Virus record (IMG/VR): IMGVR_UViG_3300039018_000161
Span: 1-32,834 of that record
From: a virus
Reading direction: 5' to 3' (one strand)
Length of the DNA stretch: 32,834 nt
The translations under genes and the position numbers were made by a program. The notes under the pieces are model-generated. The model had not been told where the DNA came from and searched no databases. It worked only from the letters and a program-made list of their open reading frames with translations. Positions 1-8,336 of the stretch are shown here, piece after piece (position 1 is the first letter of the stretch; each line of letters begins with the position of its first letter).

Positions 1-1
1 T

Positions 2-1747
2 ATTTTCTTTAATGGTCAAGGTGTAACTCAGCAATTAACTACTGCTGGAGTGACCATTGCAAGCAATGTCCTTGCTGATAACGCTACTGGCATATTGCAA
101 CTTCAAGATAATTGCACATTAGGTTCTGCAGTTACATTTACATTAGGTTCTGGAACTTCTGGTAATTTAGACCTTAACAACTTTACATTAAGCACAGGAT
201 TTTTTAATTCATCTAGTTCTAATACAAGGTCTATAGCATTTGGTACTGGTCAGATTAACATTACTGGTAATGGCACAACTATTTGGGCTACAACAACAAC
301 TACTGGTTTTAGCTATACAGGAACTCCAACAGTTAATTGTACTTATTCAGGTTCAGTTGGAACTAGAATATTAAACATTGGAACTTTAACGGAAGCACAG
401 GCATTAAATTTTAATATTTCTGCTGGTACAGACATTATTTCTACTTCTGGTTCTGTAGCTGGAATTAAAAATTTAAACTTTACAGGGTTTAGCGGTTCTT
501 TTGCTAATAATGCAAGAACAATATATGGTAATTTAACGATTTCTAGTGGAATGACTGTAACTGGTGGAACAAATACAACTACTTTTGCAGCTACATCAGG
601 CACTCAGTTAATTACCACTAACGGCAAAACAATAGATAACTCTATTACTCAAAACGGTGTAGGTGGAACAGTACAGCTACAAGACAACCTAACAATGGGT
701 TCTACTCGTACATATACGCTGACGAATGGAACATTAGATTTATCTAACGGTAACAGAACATTAAGCACAGGTATATTTAGTTCAACAAACTCCAATATTC
801 GTTCTATTTTGTTTGGCTCAGGTAACATCACCTTAACTGGTAATAATGCAACTATTTGGACTACTGCTACATCAACAAACTTTAGTTACACAGGAACACC
901 AACAGTAAACTGCACATACTCAGGTTCTACAGGAACTAGAACTATAAATTCTGGCTCAGGATTAATCGAAGCTAATGCAATTTCGTTTAATATTAGCGCA
1001 GGTTCTGATACTGTAACAAGCGGTGCTGGTTCATATCTTTTTAAGAATTTAAACTTTACTGGTTTTAGTGGAACATTATCAAACCTTACTAGAGGTATTT
1101 TTGGTAATTTAACTATTTCTAGTGGAATGACTTGCACGGCAGGGGCAAACGCCACAACATTTTTAGCTACATCAGGAACACAGCTAGTTACCACTAACGG
1201 TAACACAACCATTGATTTTCCTATTACACAAGATGGAGTAGGTGGTACTGTTCAATTAGTAGATTCGTTTACTATGGGCTCTACAAGGGCTTATACATTA
1301 ACCAACGGAACATTCAATGCTAATAATCAAAATGTTACTCTCGGAGCTTTTGTTTCCAGTAATACGAATACTAGAACCTTAACAATGGGTTCTGGTACTT
1401 GGACAATTCAAGATAGTGGAACTTCGTGGGACATTGGCACAACAACTGGATTGACTTTAAATCGAGGTACTTCTACGATTAGTATGACATCTGCTTCAGC
1501 TAAGACATTCGCTGGTGGTGGCTTAACATACTATAAAATAAACCAAGGCGGTGCAGGTACATTGACATTGACAGGTGCTAATACTTTCTTTGATATGACC
1601 AACACAGTACAGCCATGTACCATTACTTTCCCTGCTTCTACTACAACTAGCTTCTCTAATTTTAGTGTTAAAGGAACTGCAGGTAATCTAGTGTCATTAC
1701 GGTCTAGTACCTCTGGAACTCGTTACACTTTAGCAAAGGTAGCATAA
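2..1747 (+). CDS. Repetitive beta-strand tail fibre/adhesin, 5'-truncated
   Basis: The frame is open from base 2 and the translated start of the window already matches the repeat unit, so the gene begins upstream of the window. The GTG at 50 is only the first in-frame start-like codon, not the real start. The visible 581 residues are Ser/Thr/Gly/Asn-rich, almost free of charge and Cys, and built from short alternating strands. Units recur every 192 residues, each with a TT-G..T.....Q.GVGGTVQLQDN-type block followed by an LSTG-F.S...NTRS-type block. Such composition is typical of beta-helical or beta-solenoid adhesins in phage tail fibres. Inferred role: receptor binding or virion surface decoration. 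The stop overlaps the next start (TAATG). Family assignment is by composition only. Confidence 0.7.
   Translation: MFFNGQGVTQQLTTAGVTIASNVLADNATGILQLQDNCTLGSAVTFTLGSGTSGNLDLNNFTLSTGFFNSSSSNTRSIAFGTGQINITGNGTTIWATTTTTGFSYTGTPTVNCTYSGSVGTRILNIGTLTEAQALNFNISAGTDIISTSGSVAGIKNLNFTGFSGSFANNARTIYGNLTISSGMTVTGGTNTTTFAATSGTQLITTNGKTIDNSITQNGVGGTVQLQDNLTMGSTRTYTLTNGTLDLSNGNRTLSTGIFSSTNSNIRSILFGSGNITLTGNNATIWTTATSTNFSYTGTPTVNCTYSGSTGTRTINSGSGLIEANAISFNISAGSDTVTSGAGSYLFKNLNFTGFSGTLSNLTRGIFGNLTISSGMTCTAGANATTFLATSGTQLVTTNGNTTIDFPITQDGVGGTVQLVDSFTMGSTRAYTLTNGTFNANNQNVTLGAFVSSNTNTRTLTMGSGTWTIQDSGTSWDIGTTTGLTLNRGTSTISMTSASAKTFAGGGLTYYKINQGGAGTLTLTGANTFFDMTNTVQPCTITFPASTTTSFSNFSVKGTAGNLVSLRSSTSGTRYTLAKVA
38..1450 (+). 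repeat. In-frame 576-bp (192-aa) tandem repeats in fibre gene
   Basis: Equivalent codons (the first of the TT(A/N)G motif) lie at 38, 614 and 1190, exactly 576 bp apart each time. Units 1 and 2 are seen in full. Unit 3 matches at its start (GVGGTVQLVDS, TLTNGTF, NTRTLTMGSG) and then diverges into a different C-terminal region. DNA identity is clearly lower than the protein-level pattern, so this is an old, selected repeat rather than a recent duplication. Confidence 0.85.
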
Positions 1748-2079
1748 TGGCTTTTACTGTTTCTTTTACAGACATTCAAGACTCTAATGTTGTTGGTGGT
1801 AACTGGAGAGCACCGTTAGTTGCTCCGCAGAACAATGTAGATTCAGGTAACAATGTAGGCTGGAAGTTTGGAAAGATTGTTAGAGATTTCTTTCCATTCT
1901 TAAACCTGCCTATCTCGCTTGCTGCTTCTGATGTTTTAAGCATACCGAGATTACAGTTTGTTAGTGTTCAAGACTGTGAAGCAACTGGAGAAACTTGGAT
2001 TGCCACTACCTCAACAGGTAACGTAGATGATGGCAACAATACAGGATTTGATTTTACAAGTAACTTAACTATTAACTAA
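1747..2079 (+). CDS. Small fibre-associated protein with internal duplication
   Basis: A 110-aa protein of unknown family. It carries two related blocks, around residues 9-40 and 72-103. Each runs (D/V)QD-x-x-x-x-G-x-x-W, then a variable stretch, then NVD(S/D)GNN-x-G-(W/F)-x-F. The start overlaps the stop of the fibre gene (TAATG), so the two are probably translationally coupled and may act together as a fibre tip, cap or chaperone (inference). No signal peptide or membrane segment is seen. Confidence 0.6.
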   Translation: MAFTVSFTDIQDSNVVGGNWRAPLVAPQNNVDSGNNVGWKFGKIVRDFFPFLNLPISLAASDVLSIPRLQFVSVQDCEATGETWIATTSTGNVDDGNNTGFDFTSNLTIN

Positions 2080-2089
2080 GAACAATATT

Positions 2090-2296
2090 ATGAATGAGAT
2101 TAATCCTGTAGAGTACGGTAAGTTAGTACAGTCCGTAGATAGCCTAGAGCGTAAAGTAGATGCTTTAGAAGTAGACATCAAGAAGTTAGTTGCTATGGCA
2201 GAGCGTAGTAAAGGTTCTCTATGGGCTTTGATGGGAGTTGCATCAGTTGCTGGTGCATTTATTAGTTACATGACTGAATTAGTATTTAAGAAATAA
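2090..2296 (+). CDS. Small coiled-coil membrane protein, holin-like
   Basis: A 68-aa protein. Residues 8-40 form a heptad-like coiled coil (VDSLERKVDALEVDIKKLV), followed by one hydrophobic segment (about residues 43-62, starting LWALMGVASVAGAF) and a short Lys-ended tail. This architecture resembles XhlA/haemolysin-type phage accessory holins. A second holin candidate of a different family sits next to the endolysin at 10544, so this protein may be an accessory lysis or virion-membrane protein. The start is supported only weakly by an AAGAA upstream. Confidence 0.55.
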   Translation: MNEINPVEYGKLVQSVDSLERKVDALEVDIKKLVAMAERSKGSLWALMGVASVAGAFISYMTELVFKK

Positions 2297-2297
2297 T

Positions 2298-2648
2298 ATG
2301 AGACCAGTATCCGTCGGTAAGAACTTAACTGATAATACCCTAACTACATTGTTTACTGTTCCGACTAGAAACATTGCTACTGTTCGTAATATTTTAATGA
2401 CAAACAGAGGTGCGGGAAATAAGCATATTTCTGTTTATTGGTATGATAAAAGCACGAACACTAGCATTGAAGTGGTGCATGAACGAACCATTACTTCTAA
2501 AACATCCCAAACAATAGATAGTAATTTTCAATTTGTATTGGATGAAGGAGATGAATTACGGTCTATCTCTGAAACAGGGTCAACAATGACTGTAGTAGCT
2601 ACCTTTGAATTAGAAGCAACATCAGCAGTACAGTACACTCAATATTAA
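2298..2648 (+). CDS. Unknown small virion-type protein
   Basis: A 116-aa, mostly beta-predicted soluble protein (segments such as ISVYWYDKS and [11 protein letters not shown]) with no recognised motif. It starts one base after the stop of the preceding gene and lies in the structural operon between fibre-related genes and the adaptor. A minor tail or head-decoration role is plausible from context only. Confidence 0.55.
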   Translation: MRPVSVGKNLTDNTLTTLFTVPTRNIATVRNILMTNRGAGNKHISVYWYDKSTNTSIEVVHERTITSKTSQTIDSNFQFVLDEGDELRSISETGSTMTVVATFELEATSAVQYTQY

Positions 2649-2656
2649 GGACTAAT

Positions 2657-2815
2657 ATGCCACTCAAAACAGGTAAATCAGATAAGGTTATTTCAGCTAA
2701 CATCCGTAAAGAGATGAAAAGCGGTAAACCTCAGAAACAGGCAGTAGCGATTGCTTTGTCAAAAGCAGGTATGTCAAAGCCTAAGATGATGAAAAAATCA
2801 GCACGAGGACGTTAA
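2657..2815 (+). CDS. 52-aa basic protein, DUF6496-like
   Basis: ATG at 2657 is preceded by TAAGGA. The 52-residue product is very basic, with the core KP(Q)[14 protein letters not shown] and a Lys/Arg-rich tail. I recognise the KQA(V/I)AIAL(S/N)-x-AG core from small phage proteins grouped as DUF6496; the function is unknown. The basic charge would allow nucleic-acid binding. It is the last gene before an apparent new promoter. Confidence 0.7.
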   Translation: MPLKTGKSDKVISANIRKEMKSGKPQKQAVAIALSKAGMSKPKMMKKSARGR

Positions 2816-2822
2816 ATAGTTC

Positions 2823-2851
2823 TTGCAATTTATCTAAAAGTATGATAACAT
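2823..2851 (+). promoter_or_regulatory. sigma70-like promoter before adaptor gene
   Basis: TTGCAA (2823-2828), 17-bp spacer, TAACAT (2846-2851), with a TGn extended -10 (TGA at 2843-2845). The 13-mer TATGATAACATGG recurs with one change at the 32427 promoter. The start codon of the next gene is only 10 bases past the -10 box. Confidence 0.6.
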
Positions 2852-2860
2852 GGTACAAAT

Positions 2861-3520
2861 ATGGCTCTAACTAACTATTTAGACTTAACCAATGAAGTGT
2901 TAATCCGACTGCGTGAGCCAGAGGCTTCCTCAGTATCGGATAACGCCTATGTCAAGCTCATTGCCAAGTATGTTAATGATGCTAAGAGACAAGTAGAAGA
3001 TGCTTACAACTGGAACTGTTTAAGTAACACATTAACTGCTTCCACTCAGGCTTCTATCTTTAGTTATGCACTGACAGGCTCAGGACAACGATTCCGTGTT
3101 ATCGATGTATTGAATGATACCACGAATACTTATGTGCGTAACATCAGCACAACTGAGATGAATAAGTTGTTCCTCATGGCAGCAGGTGTTGCTAGTGGAC
3201 CTCCTGTGTACTATAACTTTAACGGTACAGACAACAACGGCGATACCTTAATTGACTTCTACCCTGCTCCTGATACAGCCTATCAGGTTCGTGTAAACAT
3301 TATTCAACCTCAACCTGACTTAGTTGCTAACTCAGATGAGATATTAGTCCCTGCTAACATTGTGGTCTTAGCTGCTTTAGCAAGAGCGCAAGCGGAACGT
3401 GGAGAAGATGGCGGTGTACAGTCTGCAGAGACATACGCACTCTTTAAACAAAGCCTTGCTGACGCTATTGCACTAGAAGCAGGTCGTTACATTGAAGATT
3501 CATACTGGGTGTCTATCTAA
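2861..3520 (+). CDS. Head-tail adaptor (gp11/SU10-adaptor-like)
   Basis: A 219-aa protein. The N-terminus (LTNEVLIRLREPEASSV) and the helical YVNDAKRQVEDAYNWNCL segment match the pattern of podovirus adaptor or tail tubular A proteins. These form the ring between the portal and the tail nozzle. The length is close to T7 gp11. It sits directly upstream of the nozzle gene, as in T7. There is no Shine-Dalgarno before ATG 2861, and the promoter at 2823 leaves almost no leader. The stop overlaps the next ATG (TAATG). Confidence 0.75.
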   Translation: MALTNYLDLTNEVLIRLREPEASSVSDNAYVKLIAKYVNDAKRQVEDAYNWNCLSNTLTASTQASIFSYALTGSGQRFRVIDVLNDTTNTYVRNISTTEMNKLFLMAAGVASGPPVYYNFNGTDNNGDTLIDFYPAPDTAYQVRVNIIQPQPDLVANSDEILVPANIVVLAALARAQAERGEDGGVQSAETYALFKQSLADAIALEAGRYIEDSYWVSI

Positions 3521-5139
3521 TGGCTGGACAACTCCAAACTTCATCGATAGCTGCTCCGGGATTCTACGGACTTAATCTTCAAGAGTCTAGTATTACCCTG
3601 TCTTCAGGCTTTGCACTGAAGGCACAGAACTGTGTTATTGACCGTTATGGTCGTATCGGTGCTCGTCGTGGTTGGACTGCGCTGAACGCTGTTAATGCAG
3701 ACTTAGGTTCTAACCCGATTGAATCAATGATGGAGGTCGTAGATGGCGGAAGCAATACTATTATATCAGCAGGTAATAACAAGTTATTCACTGGTCGTGC
3801 AACACTTACACAACGTCTTGTCCGAAATGCAACAAATTCAGGAAACGCTACTTACACGATAACAGGTAACAACTGGCAGATGGCAGCAATGCCGTACGGT
3901 GATGTCAATGACTTTCAGCCCCATGCCTATCTTGCACAGGCTGGACACCCGATGCTGGTTTGGCATGAGTTACCAGTATCCGGCGGAGACCCACACGACC
4001 ATGACTCAGGAACCTTTGGTTTTCAACAAGTAGGAGATGTCGGTACATTACCGGCTAATCACACTACTGCATCGTTTAAGCCTAACGCAGTGTTCTCTGG
4101 TTTTGGTCGTATCTGGGTTGGGAACATTGTTGGCGACACACAGACTGTATACTTCAGTGATTTACTACGTGGTTCAGACTTTACCACTGGTTCTGCTGGT
4201 TACTTGAACTTACAAGAAGTATTCCCTAACGGGGACAACATCGTCGCTATCGCAGGACACAATGGGTTCTTGATTATCTTTGGTCGTAACAACATTGCCA
4301 TCTATGAGAATCCGATTGACACCAGTAGCTTACGTCTTGTTGAGTGTATATACAATGTAGGCTGTATTGCTCGTGATTCCGTACAGAACATAGGCACAGA
4401 TATTCTGTTCTTGTCCGATGCTGGTGTACGCAGCCTTGCTCGTGTGATTCAAGAGAAGTCATTACCGATGAACGACATCTCTAAGAATGTTCGTGATGAC
4501 TTAATGGGTAACGTAGCTTCTGAAGCAGACTTAGGTAAGATTAAGAGTATTTACCACGATAGAGATGCTATCTATTTATTGTCCCTACCAACTACTAAGT
4601 TCGTATATTGCTTTGATACTCGCTCACGCCTTCAAGACGGTTCTGCTCGTGTAACTATTTGGGATAACTTACAACCTAAGTCATTCTGCATTACACAGGC
4701 TAAAGAGTTACTCATTGGACAGACATCGTACATTGGTAAGTACTTTGGACACTCTGACAACGGAGTAGCTTATCGCTTACAGTATTACACCAACTACTTT
4801 GACTTTGATGCTTCTACCAAGCTCAAGATTCTGAAGAAGATTGGTTGGGTTTTGATTGGTGGTACAAACCAAGCAGTCTCTGTTAAATGGGGTTTTGACT
4901 ACACCGAAGGCTATCAAGCCACTACCTACAGCTTAGACACTGCAGTAGTCTATGAATACGGCATTGGTGAATACAACATCGCTGAATACAGCTCAGGTAT
5001 CGTCATTGACCGCTTCTCTGTTAATGCTGGTGGTCAAGGAACAATTATGCAACTTGGACTAGAAGCAGACATCAACGGCAACCCTTTGTCTATTCAAAAG
5101 ATAGACGTTGCGGTAAAAGCTGGAAAAACAATCGTTTAA
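3520..5139 (+). CDS. Tail nozzle protein (gp12-like)
   Basis: A 539-aa soluble protein. The opening (GLNLQESSITLSSGFALKAQN, then RYGRIGARRGW) is the signature of nozzle or tail-tubular-B-like proteins. The rest has the repeated beta-rich pattern of a propeller-type tail tube. It is expected to form the distal tube through which DNA leaves. It is shorter than T7 gp12 (794 aa). It is coupled to the adaptor by TAATG. The name rests on motif and position, not on alignment. Confidence 0.7.
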   Translation: MAGQLQTSSIAAPGFYGLNLQESSITLSSGFALKAQNCVIDRYGRIGARRGWTALNAVNADLGSNPIESMMEVVDGGSNTIISAGNNKLFTGRATLTQRLVRNATNSGNATYTITGNNWQMAAMPYGDVNDFQPHAYLAQAGHPMLVWHELPVSGGDPHDHDSGTFGFQQVGDVGTLPANHTTASFKPNAVFSGFGRIWVGNIVGDTQTVYFSDLLRGSDFTTGSAGYLNLQEVFPNGDNIVAIAGHNGFLIIFGRNNIAIYENPIDTSSLRLVECIYNVGCIARDSVQNIGTDILFLSDAGVRSLARVIQEKSLPMNDISKNVRDDLMGNVASEADLGKIKSIYHDRDAIYLLSLPTTKFVYCFDTRSRLQDGSARVTIWDNLQPKSFCITQAKELLIGQTSYIGKYFGHSDNGVAYRLQYYTNYFDFDASTKLKILKKIGWVLIGGTNQAVSVKWGFDYTEGYQATTYSLDTAVVYEYGIGEYNIAEYSSGIVIDRFSVNAGGQGTIMQLGLEADINGNPLSIQKIDVAVKAGKTIV

Positions 5140-5154
5140 TAAAAGGAATATATC

Positions 5155-5814
5155 GTGGCGGACTACTCAAAGGCAACTAACTTTACAGCCAAGGATGGCT
5201 TACCGACAGGAAACGCTGGTAAGATTGTCAAAGGCACTGAGATTGATACTGAACTGACTGCAGTGTCTAACGCTATTGCTTCTAAATCAGACATCAATAG
5301 CCCAACATTTACTGGTACTCCTGCTGCACCTACAGCGTCTGCAGGAACGAACACAACTCAGTTAGCTACAACAGCGTTTGTTACTGCTGCTCTGCAAGCT
5401 GCATACCCTGTTGGCTCTATCTACATCAATGCCTCTAGCGCTTCTAATCCATCGACCTTACTAGGCTTTGGTACATGGACAGCTTTTGGCGCTGGTCGTG
5501 TCATAGTTGGTCTTGATGCTAGTGATGCACTGTTTGACACTGCTGAAGAGACTGGCGGTTCTAAAGACGCTGTTGTTGTGTCTCATACACACACCGCAAC
5601 TGTTACAGACCCCGGACACGCTCACTCATATAACCAACCAGTAGCAAGTAATGCTGCTAACCCTCCCGGTGCATCAGGTTCACAGGCAAGTGCAACCACT
5701 ACTGGAACTGCAGTTACAGGTATCTCTGTAACCAATGCTTCTACTGGTGTAAGTGGTACTAACGCTAACGTACAGCCATTCATTGTAGTTCGTATGTGGA
5801 AGCGTACAGCTTGA
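5155..5814 (+). CDS. Short tail fibre with gp10/collar-type C-terminal domain
   Basis: A 219-aa protein starting at GTG 5155 behind AAAAGGAA. Residues 1-75 resemble a fibre shaft start (SPTFTGTPAAPTAS, TTQLATTAFV, a motif common in phage fibres). From about residue 84, YPVGSIYI begins a baseplate-gp10/collar domain, followed by LLGFGTW, GAGRV(I)VG, the His motifs SHTHT and DPGHAHS, and the ending QPFIVVRMWKR. In related short fibres such His pairs bind metal in a trimer. Probably a receptor-binding or collar component. Confidence 0.8.
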   Translation: MADYSKATNFTAKDGLPTGNAGKIVKGTEIDTELTAVSNAIASKSDINSPTFTGTPAAPTASAGTNTTQLATTAFVTAALQAAYPVGSIYINASSASNPSTLLGFGTWTAFGAGRVIVGLDASDALFDTAEETGGSKDAVVVSHTHTATVTDPGHAHSYNQPVASNAANPPGASGSQASATTTGTAVTGISVTNASTGVSGTNANVQPFIVVRMWKRTA

Positions 5815-6104
5815 GTTTTAAAGTACCAGTCGTTATTCGTGAAGACTATACGATGTTATTAGAGCTTCACAATGATTTAATATGGTTTCACACAGACGTA
5901 CGAAAGTGGACACCGACAGTAAAAGCAAAGTATTTAGAAGATTTAAATTTATTACAACATCTTGTGTCTGTTCCTTTAGTGGCTATAGCACATGAAGACA
6001 ATAAGAAATTGGTTAAGTTTGGGAAATCAATCGGCTTTGAATTTCAACAAGATTTTATAAATCAGGATAAACAGATGTATCACATATACAGTAGGAGTCT
6101 ATAA
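5811..6104 (+). CDS. gp13-like internal virion protein, GNAT-like fold
   Basis: About 97 aa from TTG 5811, which overlaps the previous stop and has GGAAG eight bases upstream. A GTG at 5796 would give 102 aa. The C-terminal part (VPLVAIAHEDNKKLVKFGK, then IGFEF) resembles the end of a GNAT acetyltransferase fold, as in the phage gp13-like (DUF2833) family. Its place immediately before the gp14-like gene matches T7 gene 13. No acetyl-CoA-binding P-loop is evident, so catalysis is doubtful. Confidence 0.55.
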   Translation: MSFKVPVVIREDYTMLLELHNDLIWFHTDVRKWTPTVKAKYLEDLNLLQHLVSVPLVAIAHEDNKKLVKFGKSIGFEFQQDFINQDKQMYHIYSRSL

Positions 6105-7174
6105 TGGGTGGATTTACTTCAGCAATCGGTGGATTAGTTGGAACTGCAGGAGGCGTTATTGGTGGAAGCAAAGCCGCTGCTGCCGCTAAAGGACAAGCCG
6201 AAGCGTTACGGGCTGCTGCTGACAAAGCGTCCGCAATGGCGCAGTTCCGACCAATGGGAATGACTACAGCCTTTGGCTCGTCTAAGTTTGAAGATGATGG
6301 CACAGGTAGCTATACACTATCGCCTGAACTACAGGCAATTCAGCAACGTCTGTTCGGTCAAGCAGGTGCTTATGACCCTTCACAACTTGGAACTGCAGCA
6401 CAGCCTATTATGGGCGGTGCTTCTAGTTTATTTAACTTAGGTCAGCAGTATTTAGCACAGTCTCCAGAGCAAGCTGCTCAAGACTATATGAATCAACAAC
6501 AGGGTTTGTTATCTTCTTCAAGAGCAGCGGATTTAGCTCGATTACAGACTACTAACTTTGGTCGTGGTACAGGAGGGCTTGGTGTTAATACAGGTACTGG
6601 GGGAGCTGCTTCTAACCCATTAGCACAAGCATTATTTAATGCTCAAGCTAAACAAGATTTACAACTTGCTTCACAAGCAACTGAAGCTGGCATGGCTAGA
6701 ACTAAGTTTGGTGCTGGCTTGTTTGGCACTGGCGGAGAACTTCTTGGACAAGTCCCTCGTTTAACAACTGCTGGATATGGTCCGTTAGAAGCTCAGTTAG
6801 GTTTATTAGGTACAACAGAGAAGCTAGGTCAACAACCGTTTATGCTGTCTCAAGACTTGGCAAACCAATACGCTCAAGCAGGTGCAAGAGCAGGGCAACT
6901 ATATCTACAACCTCAGCAAGCTGCCGCTACTGCTTACAGTCAGTATCAAGGCTATAGCCCAATGGCGGTTGGTTTACAAGGCATTGGACAGTCTATTCAG
7001 TCGTTTGGTAGTGGCTTTATGCCGGGAAGCACAACAAGTAATACTTCTTCTTATTATAATACTAATCCCGGCAGTCAACAGACTAGTATGCTTGCTCAAC
7101 AAGACCAAGGAATTGGAAACTGGGGTGACAGTGGCGGTAGTTCTTGGTTTAGCAGTTTATTAGGAGGAAAATAA
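6104..7174 (+). CDS. gp14-like internal virion/ejection protein
   Basis: A 356-aa Ala/Gly/Gln-rich protein. The N-terminus is a Gly-rich hydrophobic segment (IGGLVGTAGGVIGGSKAAAA) that could insert in a membrane. It is followed by long Gln-rich helical and low-complexity stretches and a Gly/Ser-rich C-terminus. T7 gp14-type ejection proteins share this organisation and form a channel in the outer membrane. Start is well supported by TAGGAG. The stop overlaps the next ATG (TAATG). Confidence 0.6.
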   Translation: MGGFTSAIGGLVGTAGGVIGGSKAAAAAKGQAEALRAAADKASAMAQFRPMGMTTAFGSSKFEDDGTGSYTLSPELQAIQQRLFGQAGAYDPSQLGTAAQPIMGGASSLFNLGQQYLAQSPEQAAQDYMNQQQGLLSSSRAADLARLQTTNFGRGTGGLGVNTGTGGAASNPLAQALFNAQAKQDLQLASQATEAGMARTKFGAGLFGTGGELLGQVPRLTTAGYGPLEAQLGLLGTTEKLGQQPFMLSQDLANQYAQAGARAGQLYLQPQQAAATAYSQYQGYSPMAVGLQGIGQSIQSFGSGFMPGSTTSNTSSYYNTNPGSQQTSMLAQQDQGIGNWGDSGGSSWFSSLLGGK

Positions 7175-8328
7175 TGGCTGATAATATTGTAGGCGGTTTG
7201 TTTGGGTTCGACCAAGCTCAGTATGATATGCAACAACGTCAACAGAGACAGCAAGAGTTTGCTAGAGACTTTCAAGCAGTTCAACTTTCTCCTTTAGAGC
7301 AATCTAAGTTAGCTATTTTACAAGGAACTAGAGCGTTTGGACGTGGTGTTGGTACTTTGTTAGGCGCTCAAGACCCACAGTTACAGAAAGTTAGTGCTAT
7401 TAAGCAGTTGTCGTCACAGTTTGATTTAACTTCTCCAGTAGGCATGAGAGATTTTGCTCGTTCATTACAAGCACAGTTTCCACAAGAAGCAATGCTGGCT
7501 GCAAAGCGTGCTGATGAGATGGAGACATCTGGATTAACTCGTCAAAAGACACAAATGGACATAACTAGAACACAAGGTCTAATCTCTAAAGAAGATGCTG
7601 CCGCTGCACAGAATGAACAGTTGCGTGCTGAGTTGTCTGATGCAGTACAGCGAGGCGCTCCAAGACAAGAAATAACCCGCATTGCAGCGAAATATGGTTC
7701 TGCTGATAAGATTTTACAAGTTCTCAGCCAAGAGCAAAACAGAGCTGATGCCCTTGCTGCAAAATCTGCAGGTGAAGGCGGTGTCGGTACTCCCGGACCT
7801 GTAGGTAAGTCTGGAGCCTATCGTGATATTTCTGGAACTATTCTTGGACCAGCAGAAATGAAAACTGTTCGTCAAGAGTTTGAAGGCGCTCAAAAGTTAT
7901 TAAACACTTTAAATCAGATTAGCGCACAAGATGTAAAAGATGCTGAGAGCTATATTGATTGGACAACGAAAGCAGAGACAAAAGGACTAGCGTCTGATAA
8001 GACATTAAAAGCACAGACAAAGGTTGCTGCTTCCCAGCTTTTAGAACAGATTAATCAACTTCCTCCCGGCTCTGCATCGGATGCTGATATGAGAGCCGCT
8101 ATGAAGAGCTTTCCGGGTTATAGCAATCCAGAGGCTTTAGCTGAATGGGTTAATAGAACTAAAGGTCTGTTACAATTCTCTATTAACAGAGGTGTAGACC
8201 AATTCGGATTTACTTCTCGTATTCAGCCAACAGCACCTTTGGATTTAAGTAAGAAAAAATCTAAGGCGCAAACAACTACATCTGATGACGAGTTGATAAA
8301 TAAATACATCAAAGCTAAAACACAGTAA
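7174..8328 (+). CDS. gp15-like internal virion/ejection protein
   Basis: A 384-aa Gln-rich, mainly helical protein without a recognisable enzymatic motif. The N-terminal region has a glutamine-rich amphipathic stretch (residues 12-30, MQQRQQRQQEFARDF). ATG 7174 follows AGGAGG. Its position between gp14-like and large gp16-like genes suggests an ejected internal core protein. It is shorter than T7 gp15 (747 aa), so homology cannot be claimed from the sequence alone. Confidence 0.55.
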   Translation: MADNIVGGLFGFDQAQYDMQQRQQRQQEFARDFQAVQLSPLEQSKLAILQGTRAFGRGVGTLLGAQDPQLQKVSAIKQLSSQFDLTSPVGMRDFARSLQAQFPQEAMLAAKRADEMETSGLTRQKTQMDITRTQGLISKEDAAAAQNEQLRAELSDAVQRGAPRQEITRIAAKYGSADKILQVLSQEQNRADALAAKSAGEGGVGTPGPVGKSGAYRDISGTILGPAEMKTVRQEFEGAQKLLNTLNQISAQDVKDAESYIDWTTKAETKGLASDKTLKAQTKVAASQLLEQINQLPPGSASDADMRAAMKSFPGYSNPEALAEWVNRTKGLLQFSINRGVDQFGFTSRIQPTAPLDLSKKKSKAQTTTSDDELINKYIKAKTQ

Positions 8329-8336
8329 GGAACTAA

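Noticed and set aside
343-1212. Antisense ORFs (343-603, 649-831, 886-1212) inside the fibre gene
   Set aside because: They mirror the repeat pattern of the + strand fibre, have no RBS, and arise from its Thr/Ser/Gly/Asn codon bias.
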